From Paraburkholderia metrosideri (GTDB taxonomy: Bacteria > Pseudomonadota > Gammaproteobacteria > Burkholderiales > Burkholderiaceae), in NCBI RefSeq assembly GCF_904848625.1, contig NZ_CAJHCP010000008.1, positions 310,001 to 374,000 of the forward strand: DNA of 64,000 bases, in the 5' to 3' direction. Position 1 is the stretch's first letter. Every line of letters starts with the position of its first letter. Made by a program: the position numbers and the translations under genes. The notes under the pieces are model-generated. The model worked only from the letters and a program-made list of their open reading frames with translations. It was not told the DNA's origin and searched no databases. Below, one piece after another: positions 10,031 through 18,522 of this stretch.

Positions 10031-10924
10031 ATGAAGGTTAAAAAAGCTGCGCTGCTGCTCGCAACACTCGGTTTGTTTACCGTTGGCGCGCAAGCGCAAG
10101 AAGCCGGCACACTGAAAAAAATCAAGGACACGGGCGTCATTTCGCTGGGCCATCGCGAATCGTCGATCCCGTTTTCGTATTACGACGACAAACAGAATGT
10201 GATCGGCTACTCGCAGGAGTACGCGCTGGCGGTGGTCGAGGCCGTTAAGCAGAAGCTGAACATGCCTACCCTGAAGGTAAAGCTCACGCCGGTCACGTCG
10301 CAAAACCGTATTCCGCTGGTGCAGAACGGCACGGTGGACATCGAATGCGGTTCGACCACGAATAACCTCGAGCGCCAGCAACAGGCTGCCTTCACGAACA
10401 CGATTTTCGTGATCGGCACGCGCATGATGACCAAGAAAGACTCCGGCATCAAAGACTGGGCCGACCTGAAGGGCAAGACGGTCGTCACGACCGCCGGCAC
10501 CACGTCCGAGCGCCTGCTTCGCAAGATGAATCAGGAAAAGAGCATGGGCATGAACATCATCAGCGCGAAGGACCATGGCGAGTCGTTCCTGACCCTGTCC
10601 ACGGGCCGTGCCGCTGCGTTCATGATGGACGACGCGTTGCTCGCCGGCGAGCGCGCGAAGTCCAACAATCCGGGCGATTTCGTGATTGTCGGCGCGCCGC
10701 AATCGCGTGAAGCATATGGCTGCATGCTGCGCAAGAACGATCCGGAATTCAAGAAGGTCGCAGACGACGCGATCGCCAAGGTCCAGACCTCGGGCCAAGC
10801 CGATGCGATCTACAAGAAGTGGTTCGAATCGCCGATTCCGCCGAAGGGCTTGAACCTGAACTTCCCGCAAAGCGACGACATGAAGGCGCTGTTCAAGAAT
10901 CCGAACGACAAGGCAATCGATTAA
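10031..10924 (+). CDS. gltI: Glutamate/aspartate ABC transporter, periplasmic binding protein
   Basis: Periplasmic solute-binding protein of 297 residues. It has a Sec signal peptide (MKVKKAALLLATLGLFTVGA) with probable cleavage after AQA at about residue 22. The mature protein follows the GltI pattern: TGVISLGHRESSIPFSYYDD, then DIECGSTTNN, and DGESF-like DHGESFLTLSTGRAAAF. Good RBS (AAGGAG). First gene of a four-gene operon with gltJ, gltK and gltL. Substrate (acidic amino acids) is inferred from strong GltI resemblance. Confidence 0.94.
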   Translation: MKVKKAALLLATLGLFTVGAQAQEAGTLKKIKDTGVISLGHRESSIPFSYYDDKQNVIGYSQEYALAVVEAVKQKLNMPTLKVKLTPVTSQNRIPLVQNGTVDIECGSTTNNLERQQQAAFTNTIFVIGTRMMTKKDSGIKDWADLKGKTVVTTAGTTSERLLRKMNQEKSMGMNIISAKDHGESFLTLSTGRAAAFMMDDALLAGERAKSNNPGDFVIVGAPQSREAYGCMLRKNDPEFKKVADDAIAKVQTSGQADAIYKKWFESPIPPKGLNLNFPQSDDMKALFKNPNDKAID

Positions 10925-11015
10925 ATCGATTCACCCTCAGCTGTCTTTTTGAATCGCTGAACGAAACGGAAGGGGCCACGCGCTTCTTCCGTTTCTTTTT
11001 GCTGGAGTCTTGCTC

Positions 11016-11756
11016 ATGTCATATCACTGGAACTGGGGCATTCTGCTGAGTCCGGTCTCCACCGGCGAGCCGACCACCTATCTGGGCTGGTTGTTCTCCG
11101 GCCTGTGGGTGACGGTGACCGTGTCGCTGTCGGCATGGGTCATCGCGCTGATCGTCGGCTCGTTTTTCGGCGTGCTGCGCACGGTGCCGAATAAATGGGC
11201 ATCCGGCATCGGCACGCTTTACGTCGCCATTTTTCGCAACGTCCCGCTGATCGTGCAGTTCTTCATCTGGTATCTGGTGATACCGGAGTTGCTGCCTGTG
11301 TCGATGGGCAACTGGTTCAAACAACTGCCGCCCGGCGCGCAGTTCTTCTCGTCGTCCATTTTGTGCCTGGGGCTCTTCACTGCCGCGCGTGTGTGCGAGC
11401 AGGTGCGCTCGGGCATCAACGCATTGCCGCGCGGCCAGCGCGCCGCGGGTCTGGCAATGGGTTTCACGCAATGGCAGACGTATCGCTACGTGCTGCTGCC
11501 GGTTGCATACCGGATCATCGTGCCGCCGCTCACGTCCGAGTTTCTGAATATTTTCAAGAACTCGGCGGTGGCGTCGACCATCGGTTTGCTCGATCTGTCT
11601 GCGCAGGCGCGTCAGCTGGTCGACTATACGTCGCAAACCTATGAGTCGTTTATCGCGGTCACGGTTGCGTACATGCTGATCAATCTCGTTGTCATGCAAC
11701 TCATGCGCTGGGTCGAAGCCAGAACGCGGTTGCCCGGCTATATCGGAGGCAAGTGA
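11016..11756 (+). CDS. gltJ: Glutamate/aspartate ABC transporter permease
   Basis: Inner-membrane permease of 246 residues with about five membrane helices and the ABC inner-membrane loop QVRSGINALPRGQRAAGLAMG (EAA motif), which contacts the ATPase. ATG 11016 is preferred to an upstream TTG because GGAG lies 8 nt before it. The downstream gltK start overlaps this stop codon. Pairs with GltK to form the translocation channel. Confidence 0.94.
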   Translation: MSYHWNWGILLSPVSTGEPTTYLGWLFSGLWVTVTVSLSAWVIALIVGSFFGVLRTVPNKWASGIGTLYVAIFRNVPLIVQFFIWYLVIPELLPVSMGNWFKQLPPGAQFFSSSILCLGLFTAARVCEQVRSGINALPRGQRAAGLAMGFTQWQTYRYVLLPVAYRIIVPPLTSEFLNIFKNSAVASTIGLLDLSAQARQLVDYTSQTYESFIAVTVAYMLINLVVMQLMRWVEARTRLPGYIGGK

Positions 11757-12433
11757 TGCATCATTTCGACTGGAGCGGTATTCCGGGCGCGCTGCCTACG
11801 CTGTGGACCGGCGCCATCGTCACTTTCCAGATCACGCTGATCGCGATCGTGTTCGGCATTGTCTGGGGCACCATTCTCGCGATGCTGCGGCTGTCGTCGT
11901 TCAAACCTTTCGAGTGGTTCGCGAAGGCTTACGTGACGATTTTCCGCTCGATCCCGCTGGTGATGGTGCTGCTGTGGTTCTTCCTGATCGTGCCGCAGGT
12001 GCTGCAGAACGTGCTCGGTTTGTCGCCGGATATCGACATTCGCCTGGCGTCAGCGATGGTCGCTTTCTCGCTGTTCGAGGCAGCGTATTATTCGGAGATT
12101 ATTCGTGCCGGCATTCAGGCAGTGCCGCGCGGGCAGGTCAATGCCGCGTTCGCGCTCGGCATGAGTTATTCGCAGGCCATGCGCCTGATCGTTTTGCCGC
12201 AGGCGTTTCGCGCAATGGTGCCTTTGTTGCTCACACAAGGTATCGTGCTGTTTCAGGATACGTCGCTCGTCTACGTGATCAGCCTCGCCGACTTCTTCCG
12301 CACCGCCACGAATATTGGCGATCGTGACGGTACGAATGTCGAGATGGTACTGTTCGCGGGCGCATGTTATTTCGTGGTCTGTGTGATCGCGTCGAGCCTC
12401 GTCAAAGGTCTTCAGAAAAAGGTCGCAAGATGA
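11756..12433 (+). CDS. gltK: Glutamate/aspartate ABC transporter permease
   Basis: Second permease subunit, 225 residues, about five membrane helices, with the EAA loop IRAGIQAVPRGQVNAAFALG. The start ATG shares one base with the gltJ stop (TGATG), and the stop overlaps the gltL start (ATGA), so the three genes are translationally coupled. Its C-terminal FFRTATNIGDRDGT segment is typical of GltK. Confidence 0.94.
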   Translation: MHHFDWSGIPGALPTLWTGAIVTFQITLIAIVFGIVWGTILAMLRLSSFKPFEWFAKAYVTIFRSIPLVMVLLWFFLIVPQVLQNVLGLSPDIDIRLASAMVAFSLFEAAYYSEIIRAGIQAVPRGQVNAAFALGMSYSQAMRLIVLPQAFRAMVPLLLTQGIVLFQDTSLVYVISLADFFRTATNIGDRDGTNVEMVLFAGACYFVVCVIASSLVKGLQKKVAR

Positions 12434-13155
12434 TCTCAATCAAGAATGTGTCGAAGTGGTACGGTCAGTTTCAGGTGCTGACCGACTGCACGACGGAAGT
12501 CAAAAAAGGTGAAGTGGTGGTGGTGTGCGGGCCGTCGGGCTCGGGCAAGTCCACGCTGATCAAAACCGTCAACGGCCTGGAGCCGTTTCAGAAGGGCGAG
12601 ATCGTGATCAACGGTCAGTCGCTGACCGACAAGAAAACCAATCTGTCGAAGCTGCGCTCGAAGGTCGGCATGGTGTTTCAGCATTTCGAGCTATTCCCGC
12701 ATCTGTCGATCGTGCAGAACCTGACGCTTGCACAGGTGAAGGTGTTGGGTCGTTCGAACGATGAAGCCACCGCGAAGGGGCTGAAGCTGCTCGATCGCGT
12801 GGGTCTGCGTGCGCATGCGGACAAGTTTCCGGGACAGTTGTCGGGCGGCCAGCAGCAGCGTGTGGCGATTGCGCGTGCGTTGTCGATGGACCCGATCGCG
12901 ATGTTGTTCGACGAACCGACTTCGGCGCTCGATCCGGAAATGATCAACGAAGTGCTCGACGTGATGGTCGAACTCGCGCAGGAAGGCATGACCATGATGT
13001 GCGTCACGCACGAAATGGGTTTTGCGAAGAAGGTCGCGCATCGCGTGATCTTCATGGACAAGGGCTTGATCGTCGAAGACGACCGCAAGGAAGATTTCTT
13101 TGCGAACCCGAAGTCGGATCGTGCGAAGGATTTTCTGGCGAAGATCCTGCACTGA
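12430..13155 (+). CDS. gltL: Glutamate/aspartate ABC transporter ATP-binding protein
   Basis: ATPase subunit, 241 residues. Walker A GPSGSGKST is at residues 34-42, followed by the Q-loop VFQHFELFPH, the signature LSGGQQQR, Walker B LFDEPTSALDP, and the switch histidine in VTHEMGFAKK. Closest to the polar amino acid importer ATPases (GltL/GlnQ). Last gene of gltIJKL; a clear terminator follows at 13205-13241. Confidence 0.95.
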   Translation: MISIKNVSKWYGQFQVLTDCTTEVKKGEVVVVCGPSGSGKSTLIKTVNGLEPFQKGEIVINGQSLTDKKTNLSKLRSKVGMVFQHFELFPHLSIVQNLTLAQVKVLGRSNDEATAKGLKLLDRVGLRAHADKFPGQLSGGQQQRVAIARALSMDPIAMLFDEPTSALDPEMINEVLDVMVELAQEGMTMMCVTHEMGFAKKVAHRVIFMDKGLIVEDDRKEDFFANPKSDRAKDFLAKILH

Positions 13156-13204
13156 GATTGAGCTTGATGACGTGGCCGGCGTTGTCTGGCCCGCGTGCTC
13201 TGGT

Positions 13205-13241
13205 TGTTGAAAAAAAGGCCGCTATTTATAGCGGCTTTTTT
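13205..13241. terminator. Bidirectional terminator after gltL
   Basis: GCCGCTA (13218-13224) and TAGCGGC (13229-13235) form a hairpin with an A-run before and a T-run after. It serves gltL and the convergent glutamine amidotransferase gene. Confidence 0.9.
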
Positions 13242-13259
13242 GTTGGCGATGCCTTCGCG

Positions 13260-14210
13260 TCAGGACTCGAACGCTGCGGCATCGTCTGCGGCTTCGATGT
13301 CGATTTCGTTCACGGCAAGCGCGTCGTCGACGGACGCTGTCGGCGTGATCGAAGCGGCAATCGTGGTGGCGGAAGCGGATGCATCCAGCGCCGGATTGCG
13401 CAGCTTTTCCAGCACTGACGCCGGCACCGGCACGTTCACACGATCGATCACTTCGCCGTGCTGGAACATCATCAGATCACCCGGTTCGAAGGCGCTCCAG
13501 ACCTCGTTGTCGGTCAGCGGCTTGGTCGCGATCACCGCGACGCGGTCTTCCGGCGTCGTGTATTTGGCGAAGTCGATCGACACGTCCGCGTCGACCAGAT
13601 GCGCGGTCGAAAACGGCCAGCGCCGCACGATGTAATGCAGATGTGTCGAGCAATGCGCGAACAGCGCCTGGCCATTCGACATCAGAAAGTTGAATACGCC
13701 GAACTGCGTGATTTCGCGCGTGATCGTTTCGAGCGCGGCAAAGAGTTCGTCAAGCGGCGGCTGTTGCGCGCCCGGAAAAGCCTTGCGCAAACCTTCCAGT
13801 AATGCGCAGAAAGCCAGTTCGCTGTCGGTCGTGCCGACCGGCTGATACACGCCGGTCAATTCAGGTGCGTATTCTTTCAGATCGCCGTTGTGCGCGAAAA
13901 TCCAGTGACGTCCCCACAATTCGCGCATGAACGGGTGGCAGTTTTCGAGCAGGATATGCCCCTGCGTCGCTTTGCGGATGTGCGCAATCGTGTTCTTCGA
14001 TTTGATCGGATAGCGCTTGACCATCTCGGCGATCGGCGACGTGGCCGACGATTGATGGTCGATGAACAAACGGCAGGCTTTGTCTTCGAAGAAGGCGATA
14101 CCCCAGCCGTCGGCATGGTGATCGGTGACGCCGCCACGCGCCGCAAAGCCGGTGAAAGAGAACGTGACGTCCGTCGGCGCGGCGCAGTTCATTCCGAGAA
14201 GTTGGCACAT
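13260..14210 (-). CDS. Class II glutamine amidotransferase, YafJ-like
   Basis: Ntn-type glutamine amidotransferase domain of 316 residues. Cys2 (MCQLLGMNC) is the expected catalytic nucleophile after Met removal. ADGWGIAFF, IAHIRKATQG, and IFAHNGDL are the family's conserved blocks. It has no synthetase domain, so the acceptor is unknown, as for E. coli YafJ. The last 50 residues are Ala/Ser/Thr/Asp-rich and look disordered. It is convergent with gltL; there is no obvious partner gene. Confidence 0.88.
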   Translation of the reverse strand: MCQLLGMNCAAPTDVTFSFTGFAARGGVTDHHADGWGIAFFEDKACRLFIDHQSSATSPIAEMVKRYPIKSKNTIAHIRKATQGHILLENCHPFMRELWGRHWIFAHNGDLKEYAPELTGVYQPVGTTDSELAFCALLEGLRKAFPGAQQPPLDELFAALETITREITQFGVFNFLMSNGQALFAHCSTHLHYIVRRWPFSTAHLVDADVSIDFAKYTTPEDRVAVIATKPLTDNEVWSAFEPGDLMMFQHGEVIDRVNVPVPASVLEKLRNPALDASASATTIAASITPTASVDDALAVNEIDIEAADDAAAFES

Positions 14211-14375
14211 GTTGCAGGTAAGCCTGTGAACGGGGCGAGCCGTTACAATGATGATTTTCCAAGCATATCACCGAGCCAGAAACGCCAAATAGCAAAATTG
14301 ACGTGTGTTTAGGCCGCAACATGGCGGTTTGACCAGGTCGATTGGCTTTTGTCGCCGAGCTCGTGCCCACTTGCC

Positions 14376-15446
14376 ATGACCGCTTCCAACGTTTCCCTCG
14401 ACTCCCGCGATTCCCTTACGCTCGCCCGTCCGGACGACTGGCACCTGCATGTTCGCGACGGCGCAATGCTCGCCGCCGTCTTGCCGGACACCGCACGCCA
14501 GTTCGGCCGCGCGATCATCATGCCGAATCTGAAACCGCCGGTGACCACCACCGCAATGGCGCAGGCGTATCGCGAGCGGATCATCGCTGCGATTCCCGAG
14601 GGCGCGAAATTCGAGCCGCTGATGACGCTGTACCTGACCGACAACACGCCGCCCGACGAAATCCGACGGGCCCGTGAGAGCGGCTTCGTGCATGGCGTGA
14701 AACTTTATCCGGCGGGCGCGACGACCAACTCGGACGCAGGCGTCACCGACATCATGAAATGCGCGAAGACGCTCGAGGTCATGCAGGAAGTGGGCATGCC
14801 GCTGCTCGTGCACGGCGAAGTGACCGATTCGCAGATCGATCTGTTCGACCGCGAGAAGGTGTTTATCGATCGCGTGATGACACCGCTGCGCCGCGCGTTT
14901 CCGGCGCTGAAGGTGGTGTTCGAGCACATCACGACGAAAGACGCGGTGGACTATATCCGCGAAGCCGGCGCTGCGCCGGAATTGCTGGGCGCGACGATTA
15001 CCGCGCACCATCTGCTGTATAACCGCAACGCGATTTTCCAGGGCGGCATTCGCCCGCATTACTACTGCTTGCCCGTGCTGAAGCGCGAGACGCATCGCGT
15101 GGCACTCGTCGAGGCAGCGACGTCGGGCAATCCACGTTTCTTCCTCGGCACGGACAGCGCGCCGCATCCGAAGGGTTTGAAGGAACATGCGTGCGGCTGC
15201 GCGGGTTGCTATACGGCGTTGCACGCGCTCGAGCTTTACACCGAGGCATTCGATAAAGCCGGCGCGCTCGACAAGCTCGAAGGCTTTGCGAGCTTCTTCG
15301 GTGCCGACTTTTACGGTTTGCCGCGTAACACGGAGCAGGTCACGCTGCGTCGCGAAGAGTGGATGCTGCCCGCTGAACTGCCGGTTGGCGACACGCCTGT
15401 TGTACCGCTGCGCGGCGGTGAGTCGATTGGTTGGCGCCTCGTTTGA
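14376..15446 (+). CDS. pyrC: Dihydroorotase (PyrC type)
   Basis: Zinc amidohydrolase that cyclises carbamoyl-aspartate to dihydroorotate in pyrimidine synthesis. The 356-residue protein has the metal motif DWHLHVRDG, a probable carboxylated lysine in GVKLYPAG (Lys109), LVHGEVT, VFEHITTKDAVDY, and the metal aspartate in FLGTDSAPH. This is the short PyrC form, not the PyrC/PyrX pseudo-enzyme. ATG 14376 matches the E. coli start; an upstream TTG is in frame but adds nothing conserved. A DUF3025 gene follows 11 bp downstream. Confidence 0.97.
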   Translation: MTASNVSLDSRDSLTLARPDDWHLHVRDGAMLAAVLPDTARQFGRAIIMPNLKPPVTTTAMAQAYRERIIAAIPEGAKFEPLMTLYLTDNTPPDEIRRARESGFVHGVKLYPAGATTNSDAGVTDIMKCAKTLEVMQEVGMPLLVHGEVTDSQIDLFDREKVFIDRVMTPLRRAFPALKVVFEHITTKDAVDYIREAGAAPELLGATITAHHLLYNRNAIFQGGIRPHYYCLPVLKRETHRVALVEAATSGNPRFFLGTDSAPHPKGLKEHACGCAGCYTALHALELYTEAFDKAGALDKLEGFASFFGADFYGLPRNTEQVTLRREEWMLPAELPVGDTPVVPLRGGESIGWRLV

Positions 15447-15457
15447 GGCTGCGTTAA

Positions 15458-16309
15458 ATGCAGTCGAGTGAGGCGGGGCCTCTGGCGGTGGACGAAACAG
15501 CAAAATCGGAGTTCGCCGCCATCGACTGGTCAATGCCGTGGTTCGCGCAATTCGCCGCACGCGGGCAGCGCTGGCAACATGCGGCGCTGGCGAGCTACGC
15601 TGCGTTGCTCGCTGAAATGAACGCCGATGCCAGCGAGATGCGACAGACCACCGGGCGCGGGCAGCGCCTCGGGTTCATCGCTCAGGACGATCTGCCGTCT
15701 GGCGCCTCATACGAAGCGCATATCGCGTCAACGGGATGCGTGCCGACGCGCCACAACCTGCACGACTTCTTCAACGGATCGATGTGGTTTGCGTTTCCGC
15801 GCATCAAAGCGGCGCTGAACGCGCGGCAATCGACGGCGATCGATGCGTTGGGCATTGGCCCAACCCGCGGCGGCGTGCGCGATACGCTGACTTTATTCGA
15901 CGAAAACGCATTGCTGTTTGCGTGCGCCGATCCTTCGTTGAGCGCGGCGCTGCGCGGTTTCGACTGGCAGACGTTGTTGGTGGCAAGGCGTGACGCGTGG
16001 GGAGCACGTTGTGAAGTGCGATGTTTCGGTCATGCATTGTTGGAGAAGCTGATCGCGCCGTTCAAGGCCTGCACGGGGCATGCATGGATCGTCGATGTGC
16101 CGTCCGCGTATTTTGAATGGGATCGGCCGGAGCGGGACGCATGGCTGGACCAAACGGTCAGTGCGGCGTTGCTGGGCACCGACTCGCTGACGAGTCGCAT
16201 GTTCGCACCGCTTCCTGTGCTGGGCATTCCGGATTGGTGGGCAGAGAACGAATTGCCCGCGTTTTACGACGATACGTCGGTGTTTCGCCCGGGGCGGCGT
16301 AACCGTTGA
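15458..16309 (+). CDS. DUF3025 family protein, function unknown
   Basis: A 283-residue cytoplasmic protein. The stretch TRHNLHDFFNGSMWFAFPR near residue 95 and FGHALLEKLIAPFKACTGHAW near residue 190 are characteristic of DUF3025, found mainly in beta- and gamma-proteobacteria. It lacks a signal peptide and membrane segments. Start 15458 lies 11 bp after pyrC, so it probably shares that transcript. Several conserved His/Asn/Asp residues in the first block hint at an enzyme, but no activity is known to me. Confidence 0.75.
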   Translation: MQSSEAGPLAVDETAKSEFAAIDWSMPWFAQFAARGQRWQHAALASYAALLAEMNADASEMRQTTGRGQRLGFIAQDDLPSGASYEAHIASTGCVPTRHNLHDFFNGSMWFAFPRIKAALNARQSTAIDALGIGPTRGGVRDTLTLFDENALLFACADPSLSAALRGFDWQTLLVARRDAWGARCEVRCFGHALLEKLIAPFKACTGHAWIVDVPSAYFEWDRPERDAWLDQTVSAALLGTDSLTSRMFAPLPVLGIPDWWAENELPAFYDDTSVFRPGRRNR

Positions 16310-16439
16310 CGCGCTTTGGCGCCTAGGCAGATTCGCTACGCAAATCAATTCCGCGTTAGCGGCCGGCTTACCTGGTTGTCCTTGGCCGCTCAGCTAATTC
16401 AACCGTCTTATCCGCCGAAACGGTTCGCCGGCCGCGTAG

Positions 16440-16457
16440 ATGTTAAAATCCGTCCCA
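16440..16457 (+). promoter_or_regulatory. Predicted rnpB promoter (extended -10)
   Basis: TG-T-TAAAAT (16441-16449) is an extended -10 box. It places transcription start near 16457-16458, exactly where the P1 helix of RNase P RNA begins. No convincing -35 box was seen, which is acceptable for an extended -10 promoter. Confidence 0.55.
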
Positions 16458-16871
<414 letters not shown>

Positions 16872-16880
16872 CACCTGACA

Positions 16881-16920
16881 AAAAAAATGCCGGCGTCCAT
16901 CGGGACGCCGGCATTTTTAT
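16881..16920. terminator. Terminator of rnpB, bidirectional
   Basis: ATGCCGGCGTCC (16887-16898) and GGACGCCGGCAT (16903-16914) form a 12-bp hairpin with a 4-nt loop, with A-run and T-run on either side. It lies just after rnpB and 50 bp from the end of the convergent OsmC gene. Confidence 0.92.
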
Positions 16921-16968
16921 TTGGTACGCACCGAGCGCGCTTGGCGCGCCAGCGCAACCACGCAACGC

Positions 16969-17391
16969 TTAGCTCGCGACGATCTCGAACGAGTGCGTCA
17001 ATTCGGCTGTCTTCGCGATCATGATCGACGCCGAGCAGTATTTGTCGTGCGACAGATTGATTGCGCGTTCCACGGTCGCCGGGTTCAGATTCTTGCCGGT
17101 CACGGTGAAGTGGAAATGGATCTTGGTGAACACCTTCGGATCTTCGCTGGCGCGTTCCGCTTTCAGCGTGACCGAGCAACCGGCGATTTCCTGACGACTT
17201 TTCTTCAGGATCATCACGACGTCGTACGCGGTGCAGCCACCGGTGCCGAGTAACACCATTTCCATTGGGCGCGGCGCGAGATTGCGGCCACCGCCTTCAG
17301 GCGCGCCGTCCATCGTCACCAGATGACCGCTGCCCGTTTCGGCTGCGAATGCCATCCCGTCTTGCCCCATCCAGCTTACTTTGCATTCCAT
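16969..17391 (-). CDS. OsmC-family protein, YhfA-like
   Basis: OsmC/Ohr fold protein of 140 residues. Two cysteines sit at the expected places, GTGGCTAYDVVMILKK and HDKYCSAS, as in peroxide-reducing OsmC/Ohr relatives. Overall it resembles E. coli YhfA. ATG 17391 is preferred to an upstream GTG: MECKVSW aligns with the YhfA N-terminus, and GGAG lies 6 nt before it. Peroxidase activity is likely but not shown. Confidence 0.9.
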   Translation of the reverse strand: MECKVSWMGQDGMAFAAETGSGHLVTMDGAPEGGGRNLAPRPMEMVLLGTGGCTAYDVVMILKKSRQEIAGCSVTLKAERASEDPKVFTKIHFHFTVTGKNLNPATVERAINLSHDKYCSASIMIAKTAELTHSFEIVAS

Positions 17392-17668
17392 GCTGTGCTC
17401 CACCGCGCTCACAAATATCGAGACGGCATTGTAGCCCGCATCTGCGGATCCACCCGAAGCGACTTGTGCTCGAAATTATGCCGGATGACGGCTTGCATGC
17501 TGCACTGCGGCATGTGCGGCCGGTTCGGGAATGCCCTGGCGGCTTTAGGGGTTTTACTCTAGACGATTCTCGTGGGCGGATCCGGCAAAACCGCCCCTGC
17601 CTCATAAACCATGAGGGGATCTGCGGTCCTCCAACGAATATTTCAAGTTATCACATGATGAAATCACA
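17392..17668. other. Intergenic region upstream of osmC-like gene, with a hairpin
   Basis: No coding frame is supported. An imperfect hairpin lies at 17590-17627: ACCGC/GCGGT outer arms and CCTCAT (17600-17605)/ATGAGG (17611-17616) inner arms. It has no T-run and no clear promoter. It may belong to the leader of the OsmC gene (minus strand) or be an operator. Confidence 0.45.
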
Positions 17669-17672
17669 TTTC

Positions 17673-17716
17673 GCGATGCAAATGTTCTTGCATCGCACAA
17701 AGCGAAATCGTATAAT
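17673..17716 (+). promoter_or_regulatory. Promoter of the candidate sRNA with perfect dyad over the -35 box
   Basis: -35 TTGCAT (17688-17693) and -10 TATAAT (17711-17716, perfect consensus) are separated by exactly 17 bp. The inverted repeat GCGATGCAA (17673-17681) / TTGCATCGC (17688-17696) is perfect over 9 bp with a 6-nt spacer, and its right arm covers the -35 box. This is the geometry of a repressor operator. Confidence 0.7.
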
Positions 17717-17722
17717 TGCTCT

Positions 17723-17812
17723 CATTGGTTGCAGTTGCTCTGCAACTTCCGCTGTCTCCTCCACCTCCTCCTTTGGTGGATTAAACCCGAACCACTTGTT
17801 CGGGTTTTTTTT
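17723..17812 (+). ncRNA. Candidate small RNA with anti-Shine-Dalgarno loop
   Basis: Predicted 90-nt transcript with its own promoter and terminator and no open frame. Three hairpins are visible: GTTGCAG/CTGCAAC (17728-17734/17740-17746); TCCACC/GGTGGA (17760-17765/17775-17780), presenting the loop TCCTCCTTT; and the terminator AACCCGAAC/GTTCGGGTT (17784-17792/17798-17806) with a run of T to 17812. The segment CTCCTCCACCTCCTCCTTT (17756-17774) resembles the 16S rRNA 3' tail and could pair with purine-rich ribosome-binding sites. C-rich-loop sRNAs are known in Burkholderia and in Rhodobacterales (CCUCCUCCC motif); membership in a named family was not established. Confidence 0.7.
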
Positions 17813-17931
17813 CGCCCGTACTTTGCGGGCTGCTCATCCGCTTTGAGCGCGATTTCGAGCGCGAGAAGGGGGCAGAAAGGCTCATCGAGAACCGTCTCGC
17901 CACGTCTTCTTCTCAAAAACCCTCGCACATT

Positions 17932-17961
17932 TTGACTTGCTGCCGCAAAGTCCTTTATAAT
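17932..17961 (+). promoter_or_regulatory. Predicted rplM-rpsI promoter
   Basis: TTGACT (17932-17937, 5/6) and TATAAT (17956-17961, 6/6) with an 18-bp spacer, about 120 bp upstream of rplM. The resulting leader of about 115 nt contains small inverted repeats (CCTGC 18009-18013 / GCAGG 18039-18043) that could serve ribosomal-protein autoregulation. Confidence 0.75.
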
Positions 17962-18082
17962 TCAAGGCTTTTCCGCATCCGCGCCCGCGGAGGAAGAACC
18001 AGGGAGAGCCTGCACGCGCCTCGATGCGCACACTACAAGCAGGAAAAAATACATTGGGCGCAGCAATTTTTTTGGATCGATC

Positions 18083-18511
18083 ATGAAGACGTTTTCCGCA
18101 AAAGCCCATGAGGTTACGCGTGAATGGTACGTGATTGACGCGACGGATAAGGTTCTCGGGCGTGTCGCCAGCGAAGTGGCACACCGTCTTCGCGGCAAGC
18201 ACAAGCCAGAATTCACTCCCCACGTCGACACCGGTGATTTCATCATCGTTATCAACGCAGGCAAGCTGAAGGTCACGGGCAACAAGGCTACTGACAAGAA
18301 GTACTACCGTCACTCGGGTTACCCGGGCGGTATCTATGAAACGACGTTCGGCAAGATGCAAGAACGCTTCCCGGGCCGTGCGCTCGAGAAAGCGGTCAAG
18401 GGCATGCTGCCGAAGGGCCCGCTCGGCTACGCGATGATCAAGAAGCTGAAGGTCTACGCTGAAGCAACGCATCCGCATTCGGCACAACAGCCGAAAGCGC
18501 TCGAGATCTAA
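18083..18511 (+). CDS. rplM: 50S ribosomal protein L13
   Basis: Large-subunit ribosomal protein, 142 residues, matching L13 throughout: MKTFSAKAHEVTREWYVIDA at the start, then GRVASEVAHRLRGKHKPEFTPH, and the signature GMLPKGPLG. It sits 11 bp before rpsI in the universal L13-S9 operon. A consensus promoter lies about 120 bp upstream. Confidence 0.99.
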   Translation: MKTFSAKAHEVTREWYVIDATDKVLGRVASEVAHRLRGKHKPEFTPHVDTGDFIIVINAGKLKVTGNKATDKKYYRHSGYPGGIYETTFGKMQERFPGRALEKAVKGMLPKGPLGYAMIKKLKVYAEATHPHSAQQPKALEI

Positions 18512-18522
18512 GGGGAGCCCAC

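Noticed and set aside
15458..16309. DUF3025 gene considered as a fused part of pyrC
   Set aside because: A stop codon and 11-bp gap separate them, and dihydroorotase is full length.
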